A stretch of 64,000 bases of DNA, from the IMG/VR virus record IMGVR_UViG_3300034050_000451, positions 186,001-250,000 of that record; one strand, written 5' to 3'. Below the pieces are notes generated by a model, which was given only the letters and a program-made list of their open reading frames with translations, ran no database searches and was not told the origin of the DNA. Source of the stretch: a virus. This document shows, in pieces, positions 59,721 to 64,000 of the stretch. Each line of letters opens with the position of its first letter. Positions within the stretch are counted from its first letter, which is position 1. The translations under genes were made by a program, and so were the position numbers.

Positions 59721-61015
59721 TATACTTTATTTAGTTTAGGTAATTCCATTTTGTTTTTGTTTAAATTTGGTAGGTTGAATGGTTTTACCTGCGGTATTCC
59801 CTTTTCATATCTTTCCATCATTTGTTTAAAAACTTCATGCATTTTTTCTAATGTAAAATTCTTTAATGTGTTGGATTTTAATCCAGCCGATTGTTTTAAA
59901 TGTACATCGTAATCATTAAATACCTTATATAATTTGTTGGCCGCATCTGAGTAGTTTACACTAAACCATTGTGCATTTGCTAATATAAATGTATCAACTG
60001 CGGATTCATCAATATTTGTTAATGAACCCTCTAAAAATATAGTGTGTTCTTTTGGTAAGAAATCCATTTGTCCGCTCCACCCAGAAACAACAATTGGTTT
60101 ACCGGTCATAGTGAATTCAGCTAATGGTCTACCATATCCTTCACCTTTAGTAAATGAAACCATTGCTTTAACTTTTGGATGATGGTATAATGATGCCATT
60201 TCATCATCAGTTAAATCACCATGTAAAAGATATACTTTAGGTGCATCCTTACCAAATGGTTTTAATATATTATCAATCTTATCTCTTGTAGCTTCTCTAT
60301 CCATTACTGAAAATCCAGCATGTGAGGTTTTCATAATAAGACCAGGTCTTTTATCTTTAGGTAGATATTTGAATACTGTAGCGAATGTTTTAATAACCAT
60401 ACCTACATCTTTCCTATCTTGCCCTAAATTTCCCTTTAACCAATGCCCAACAAATAAGAAATTAAAATCAGTTTCTAATTTATCTAACTCAGTTAATGAG
60501 TTGACCGGGTTTGAGTAAATTTCAGTATTTACACCTTCGAACAAAACTTCAACTGGTTTACTAATTCTGAACTCATTTACTATCTGCCCCGTTTGATTAT
60601 TTTTTTCTTGATATGCAGTACCTAACATCAAATTCTTTGTGAATTGAGATGGTACTATAACCATATCCATTTTATTTGAACCATCAATAAATTCCTTTGG
60701 TAAAATAGTAGTTTCTACACCAGCAGTAATACCAATGTTAAAATTACCCTTTGCTTCAAATTCATTAGCAACGGACATCTGCATAAAGATATCCGGCTTT
60801 CGGTTCAATTCGGTAATTACATTTGCAAATACCTTTTTACCAAATTCAGTTGTTTGGTCAACTTGATTTTGTGGAGTATTTCCCCATCTGGTTGGTACAA
60901 CTTTAACATCGTACTTATCCATTTCAAATAAGCTTCGTAAGATATCTCTCGCATGGTCACCATAACCACTTCGAGTGAATACTGGAGCTTGATATACTAA
61001 TAATGGTTTATTCAT
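59720..61015 (-). CDS. Family 4 glycosyltransferase
   Basis: 431 residues. VYQAPVFTRSGYGDHARDIL, VEVLFEGVNTEIYSN-type middle (KPVEVLFEGVNTEIYSNPVN), FLFVGHWLKGNLGQDRKD and MVSFTKGEGYGRPLAEFTMT (E-x7-E) are GT4 motifs. Transfers an NDP-sugar to an unknown acceptor. Confidence 0.85.
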   Translation of the reverse strand: MNKPLLVYQAPVFTRSGYGDHARDILRSLFEMDKYDVKVVPTRWGNTPQNQVDQTTEFGKKVFANVITELNRKPDIFMQMSVANEFEAKGNFNIGITAGVETTILPKEFIDGSNKMDMVIVPSQFTKNLMLGTAYQEKNNQTGQIVNEFRISKPVEVLFEGVNTEIYSNPVNSLTELDKLETDFNFLFVGHWLKGNLGQDRKDVGMVIKTFATVFKYLPKDKRPGLIMKTSHAGFSVMDREATRDKIDNILKPFGKDAPKVYLLHGDLTDDEMASLYHHPKVKAMVSFTKGEGYGRPLAEFTMTGKPIVVSGWSGQMDFLPKEHTIFLEGSLTNIDESAVDTFILANAQWFSVNYSDAANKLYKVFNDYDVHLKQSAGLKSNTLKNFTLEKMHEVFKQMMERYEKGIPQVKPFNLPNLNKNKMELPKLNKV

Positions 61016-61032
61016 AACTTTTTATTTTCTTC

Positions 61033-62424
61033 TTAATTCAATTTAAATAGTTCGTATGATTTACGAGGTTTCCAATTTTCAAAGGTTCCTTCCATTCCAT
61101 CAACTAATGTTTTACACATATTTTCTGAACTTAATCCTATTTCACCAATGAAAGCTTCTCTTCCCTTTAATCCATTCTCTAAAAGAGTTTCTTTTGGTGT
61201 ATTGTACATATCCATCATTGCTTTAGCAACATCATAGATATCAACTTTATCATCCCAAATATATGGTGTTGGAACTGAACCTGTTAATGATTGTGCTCTA
61301 CTCCATACAGGTCTAACCCAAGGTCCTGGTTCTAATTTATCTTCCCAATCTCTCCAATTGTGAAGTGAACCAATTTTGATATAATCTTCCGAATTAACCA
61401 ATTTTCCACTATCTTTATACCTAAAACCACATTGGTCTTGCAAACCACCAGTTACGTTTACGATAATTGGGGTACCAGCCATTATAGATTCAGCGGTTGT
61501 TAATCCAAATCCCTCATTACCAGCGATATTGATTGTTACATCAGCCATATTGTATAGGTAATTTAATTCATTTGTAGTTCTACGTTTATCTGAAAATATA
61601 ACGTTACAATTTGGTGCTAATGTACTATAAACCGTTGGTAAATCGGTACCATTTTCATCGATAGGTTGTGTGTGCATCACTAAGCAAACTTTAGATGCTT
61701 TTTCTTCACCCAATTCCTCACAAAATTGTTTAAATGCCATAATAACATCAGATGGTTGTTTTCTACGAATATTTCGGTTTGACCAAAAGAATACAAAATC
61801 ATATTCTTTACCACCTAATATCTCAGAACGAAATTCGGCTGGTACTTCTGTTGGGAAATATTCTTTTGAATTAATACCATGTGGTACATAGGATACCTGC
61901 CAATCTGAATGAGGTTTCCAAGTTGGCTTGTCCGTTAATGCGGTTAAACGGGATACGATACCATAGGTTTGACGAGAAATGCATCCAATCCAATCACAAC
62001 TTTCGTAATAGTTACGATTATATAATGGGTCTGGTAAATCATCCCAAATAGCGTAAAACATAATTGGAACATTTTGTCTAATCTCATGCTCCATCTCATA
62101 TAACCAAATCCAATATCTCGGGTCGGTAAAGTGTAATATAGCATCAGGTTGTTCAGCGTTGATTAATTGTCTAACCAATCCAGCATCACCATATCCAGTC
62201 CAAGGTAGTATTTTAACACTAGCATCTGCTACACCAGTTTGAGCGGCAACATCAACAGATACATCCAATACTTTACCTTGCTCAGGGTGATTAATTGCGG
62301 CTCCTACTTGGAACCAATCGTACTTGTCAACAGTACCCATTACTAATGCTTTGCTCATAGTGGCAATACCACTTGCCATTCGCAAATCATCAGAAAGCAA
62401 TAAAATCTTTTTCTTTTTATTCAT
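61033..62424 (-). CDS. Family 4 glycosyltransferase
   Basis: 463 residues. ILLLSDDLRMASGIATMSKA at the start, SYVPHGINSKEYFP, DFVFFWSNRNIRRKQPSDVI and NIAGNEGFGLTTAESIMAGT (E-x7-E) are GT4 features. It is the first gene of the island in transcription order, and has an AT-rich upstream region but no -33/-7 promoter that I can see. Confidence 0.85.
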   Translation of the reverse strand: MNKKKKILLLSDDLRMASGIATMSKALVMGTVDKYDWFQVGAAINHPEQGKVLDVSVDVAAQTGVADASVKILPWTGYGDAGLVRQLINAEQPDAILHFTDPRYWIWLYEMEHEIRQNVPIMFYAIWDDLPDPLYNRNYYESCDWIGCISRQTYGIVSRLTALTDKPTWKPHSDWQVSYVPHGINSKEYFPTEVPAEFRSEILGGKEYDFVFFWSNRNIRRKQPSDVIMAFKQFCEELGEEKASKVCLVMHTQPIDENGTDLPTVYSTLAPNCNVIFSDKRRTTNELNYLYNMADVTINIAGNEGFGLTTAESIMAGTPIIVNVTGGLQDQCGFRYKDSGKLVNSEDYIKIGSLHNWRDWEDKLEPGPWVRPVWSRAQSLTGSVPTPYIWDDKVDIYDVAKAMMDMYNTPKETLLENGLKGREAFIGEIGLSSENMCKTLVDGMEGTFENWKPRKSYELFKLN

Positions 62425-62447
62425 AACTTATTGAAATAACTTTTTTT

Positions 62448-62645
62448 TTAAAATTGAGAACCAGAGATTTGTAATTTCAGATATTCGTTCATTTCGTTTC
62501 TGAATTTTTCATCTGTAACATATCTCTCTACAGTTCTATTTACTAATTTTTGTAAGGTAACATCCGATTCAAAAGATACACTTTTAAAATTCGAATATAC
62601 TCCCTTTAGAATCTTAACAGTTGTTAATTTTGTTTGGGTTTCCAT
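62448..62645 (-). CDS. RHH-like small protein, 65 aa
   Basis: TVKILKGVYSNFKSVSFESD, VTLQKLVNRTVERYVTDEKF look like a ribbon-helix-helix strand followed by two helices, though shifted to the middle of the protein. It may repress or activate nearby promoters. No promoter box is seen in 62646-62694. Confidence 0.6.
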   Translation of the reverse strand: METQTKLTTVKILKGVYSNFKSVSFESDVTLQKLVNRTVERYVTDEKFRNEMNEYLKLQISGSQF

Positions 62646-62694
62646 ATTGTTTATATTAATTTATATATATAAGTATATGGATATTTATTTTTCG

Positions 62695-63561
62695 TTAAGA
62701 AATCCCATCACATAAACCTCGTTGGCCGAATTCACAAAATTTACAATTCTTTTTTCGTTCTCCGGGGTTTTTTGGATATGGAACATCTCTAAATTTACCC
62801 TCATCATCAAATACACTATTCACAAATTCCATAAACTCACCATATACTTTATTTACAGTTGGTTTTCCAGATGCAGGAATGTGTTTTGACATATATGGAA
62901 TTGGAAATGGAGCCTCTTCAGGCATTTTCCTTCTCATAATCTGATACTCTACTTTGATTTTATCCAAAGGAATATTAAATAATTCAGAATAATATTTTTT
63001 ATAGATTATAATCTGAGCGTTCTTTAACTTATCAGCTTTTTGGTACTTATTCCATCCCATTGTTGATGTTTTTAAATCAATGATGATAATTTCACCAGTT
63101 GATAAATCTCTCATTACAATATCGATAAATCCAATAAGATATACACCTTCTTTAATAGGTGCATTAAGTGGAATTTCAATTCCAACTAATTCAAACCCAG
63201 TTTTAGTGTAGAACTTATCTAATTTCTTTTTGAACCACTCAAGGATTCTTCTACCATCACCATAGAACTCTTCTAACTCCAATTGGGTACATATTACACC
63301 CGAACTAAGTTTTTCAGTTTCTTTGATATATTCTTTACGCATCCATTCTAATAATAACTTATCAGTATCAATTAGTTCCGCTTGCTTTTTAGAAACCCCA
63401 TACATAACCGAAAGGAAATGTTGGATTGTTTCGTGCATTGCGGTTCCAAAGAGTGTATGAATATTGGCAGAACTTTCACCCAACTTATCGATGTATCTCA
63501 ACTTATATTGTTGAGGACATGAACTCCATGTTGAGAATTGTGAAAAACTTACTTTTGCCAT
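62695..63561 (-). CDS. Cas4/RecB-like PD-(D/E)XK nuclease with Fe-S cysteines
   Basis: 288 residues. FSQFSTWSSCPQQYKLRYID gives the N-terminal Cys15, IGFIDIVMRDLSTGEIIIID with LKTS gives the GxxD...D-x-K nuclease site, and a C-terminal CKFCEFGQRGLCDG supplies three more cysteines, as in the 4Fe-4S AddB/Cas4 fold. Likely a DNA-end-processing exonuclease used in recombination or packaging. No Cas1/Cas2 or repeats are near. P21 upstream. Confidence 0.88.
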   Translation of the reverse strand: MAKVSFSQFSTWSSCPQQYKLRYIDKLGESSANIHTLFGTAMHETIQHFLSVMYGVSKKQAELIDTDKLLLEWMRKEYIKETEKLSSGVICTQLELEEFYGDGRRILEWFKKKLDKFYTKTGFELVGIEIPLNAPIKEGVYLIGFIDIVMRDLSTGEIIIIDLKTSTMGWNKYQKADKLKNAQIIIYKKYYSELFNIPLDKIKVEYQIMRRKMPEEAPFPIPYMSKHIPASGKPTVNKVYGEFMEFVNSVFDDEGKFRDVPYPKNPGERKKNCKFCEFGQRGLCDGIS

Positions 63562-63579
63562 AACTTTAATTTTATATTA

Positions 63580-63611
63580 CAAATATACAAAAAAAGTTTG
63601 GATTTTCCAAA
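63580..63611 (-). promoter_or_regulatory. Promoter fused to terminator (P21)
   Basis: TTTG, 20 bases, TATATTTG. The -33 box lies in the right arm of the hairpin 63593-63615, in the same register as P11. Confidence 0.85.
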
Positions 63612-63615
63612 CTTT
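63593..63615 (-). terminator. Intrinsic terminator inside promoter P21
   Basis: 9-bp stem AAAGTTTGG/CCAAACTTT, 5-base loop, followed on the minus strand by TTTTG. It would end the gp62-like transcript. Confidence 0.75.
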
Positions 63616-63625
63616 AATTGATTTA

Positions 63626-64000
63626 TTATACGTTTATTTTTAGTTTTTTTATCACTTTTGGGTCTGTCCCATAGTTTTCAGCCAACTCAATAATTTTTTG
63701 TTTACCAGTGTGAGATGCATATAATATCTTTAGATAATCTTCTGCTTCTATCTTTGATACTTCATAGTTTTTAGCTACCAAATCTATTAACCATCCCTCA
63801 TACTTATCAGCACCCTTTGGTTTGATGTATTTCATAAAATGTCTACCCTTTGGGAGTAAATCAATTAAAGCCAAATACATTGCTTTAGGTGGTACTTCCT
63901 GAAGATATGGTTGAACACTAGCGATAGTTTCTACCCACTCATATTTCATAGATAGAAAACGGAGTACCATATAGTTTGACCAGGTCTTACGGTCACTCTC
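63626..64000 (-). CDS. Clamp-loader small subunit (T4 gp62-like), 5' end outside window
   Basis: The frame is open to the window edge (DRKTWSNYMVLRFLSMKYEW), so the start lies beyond base 64000. The visible 124 residues follow the T4 gp62 C-terminal half: a helix, then LALIDLLPKGRHFMKYIKPK, EGWLIDLVAKNYEVSKIEAE and KQKIIELAENYGTDPKVIKK, where T4 has VPRGKRYGKWAK and LLAKRYQVNTND. With gp44 it loads the sliding clamp. This ties the window to T4-type replication. No catalytic site is expected in this subunit. Confidence 0.7.
   Translation of the reverse strand, partial: ESDRKTWSNYMVLRFLSMKYEWVETIASVQPYLQEVPPKAMYLALIDLLPKGRHFMKYIKPKGADKYEGWLIDLVAKNYEVSKIEAEDYLKILYASHTGKQKIIELAENYGTDPKVIKKLKINV

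Noticed and set aside
62695-63561. CRISPR-associated Cas4
   Set aside because: The nuclease is Cas4/RecB-like, but no repeats, Cas1 or Cas2 exist in the window; free-standing phage version is more likely.

Overview
The window looks like part of the genome of a large, tailed, T4-like virus (myovirus-type) that infects a member of the Bacteroidota. Every supported gene lies on the minus strand, packed with 1-14 base overlaps or gaps. The DNA is AT-rich. There is virion material (tail fibre-like proteins, proteins with T4-style capsid-targeting N-termini, small membrane proteins of lysis type), replication and nucleotide genes (a gp62-like clamp-loader subunit cut by the window edge, an ATP-dependent DNA ligase, thymidylate synthase, a Cas4/RecB-like nuclease), a tRNA-Asn and many small phage-only families. 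The host guess rests on promoters: about 20 sites read TTTG/CTTG, exactly 20 bases, then TATATTTG, which is the Bacteroidota -33/-7 pattern, and genes generally lack Shine-Dalgarno sequences.

Layout, low to high coordinates (transcription runs right to left). 0-8.5 kb: tRNA-Asn, small genes, a 2OG-Fe(II) oxygenase, an SPFH/prohibitin-like membrane protein, a hotdog thioesterase, two HExxH proteins around a PD-(D/E)XK nuclease. 8.6-10.8 kb: a groES-groEL operon. 10.8-17.2 kb: a long operon with thyA and, at its distal end, a PspC-like protein, a heme oxygenase and a ferredoxin-dependent bilin reductase. 17.3-20 kb: P-loop kinase, sugar-nucleotide epimerase, DNA methyltransferase with DNA-binding repeats. 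20-24 kb: a secreted nuclease and proteins with capsid-targeting N-termini (kinase, cysteine-peptidase-like). 24-27.8 kb: small unknown genes and a WGR-type DNA ligase. 27.9-31.9 kb: MoxR ATPase and a VWA protein with an HExxH motif. 32.2-36.2 kb: a CpeT-like bilin lyase homologue, a sulfotransferase/glycosyltransferase fusion, cupin, Nudix, phosphodiesterase-like and WavE-like genes. 36-38.8 kb: small membrane proteins, DUF4494, HNH, an APS-kinase-like protein without a P-loop. 38.9-47.6 kb: tail fibre, ribosomal protein bS21, a row of virion proteins, holin-like genes. 47.7-62.4 kb: a 15-kb glycan island. 62.4-64 kb: RHH-like protein, Cas4-like nuclease, clamp loader.

Main points. (1) Heme oxygenase, a bilin reductase and a CpeT-like protein occur together in a virus whose promoters point to a Bacteroidota host, not a cyanobacterium. 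(2) At least nine proteins start with a T4-like capsid-targeting and protease-cleavage sequence (about ten residues ending in L/I-x-E), which predicts a set of enzymes packaged in the head and injected. (3) A uniform promoter set includes a subclass with a dyad built around the -33 box, sometimes doubling as the upstream terminator, and a conserved 5' leader shared by seven genes. (4) A phage bS21 may act on Bacteroidota ribosomes, where bS21 helps hide the anti-Shine-Dalgarno. All functional calls are from reading protein sequence and context; no database search was run.
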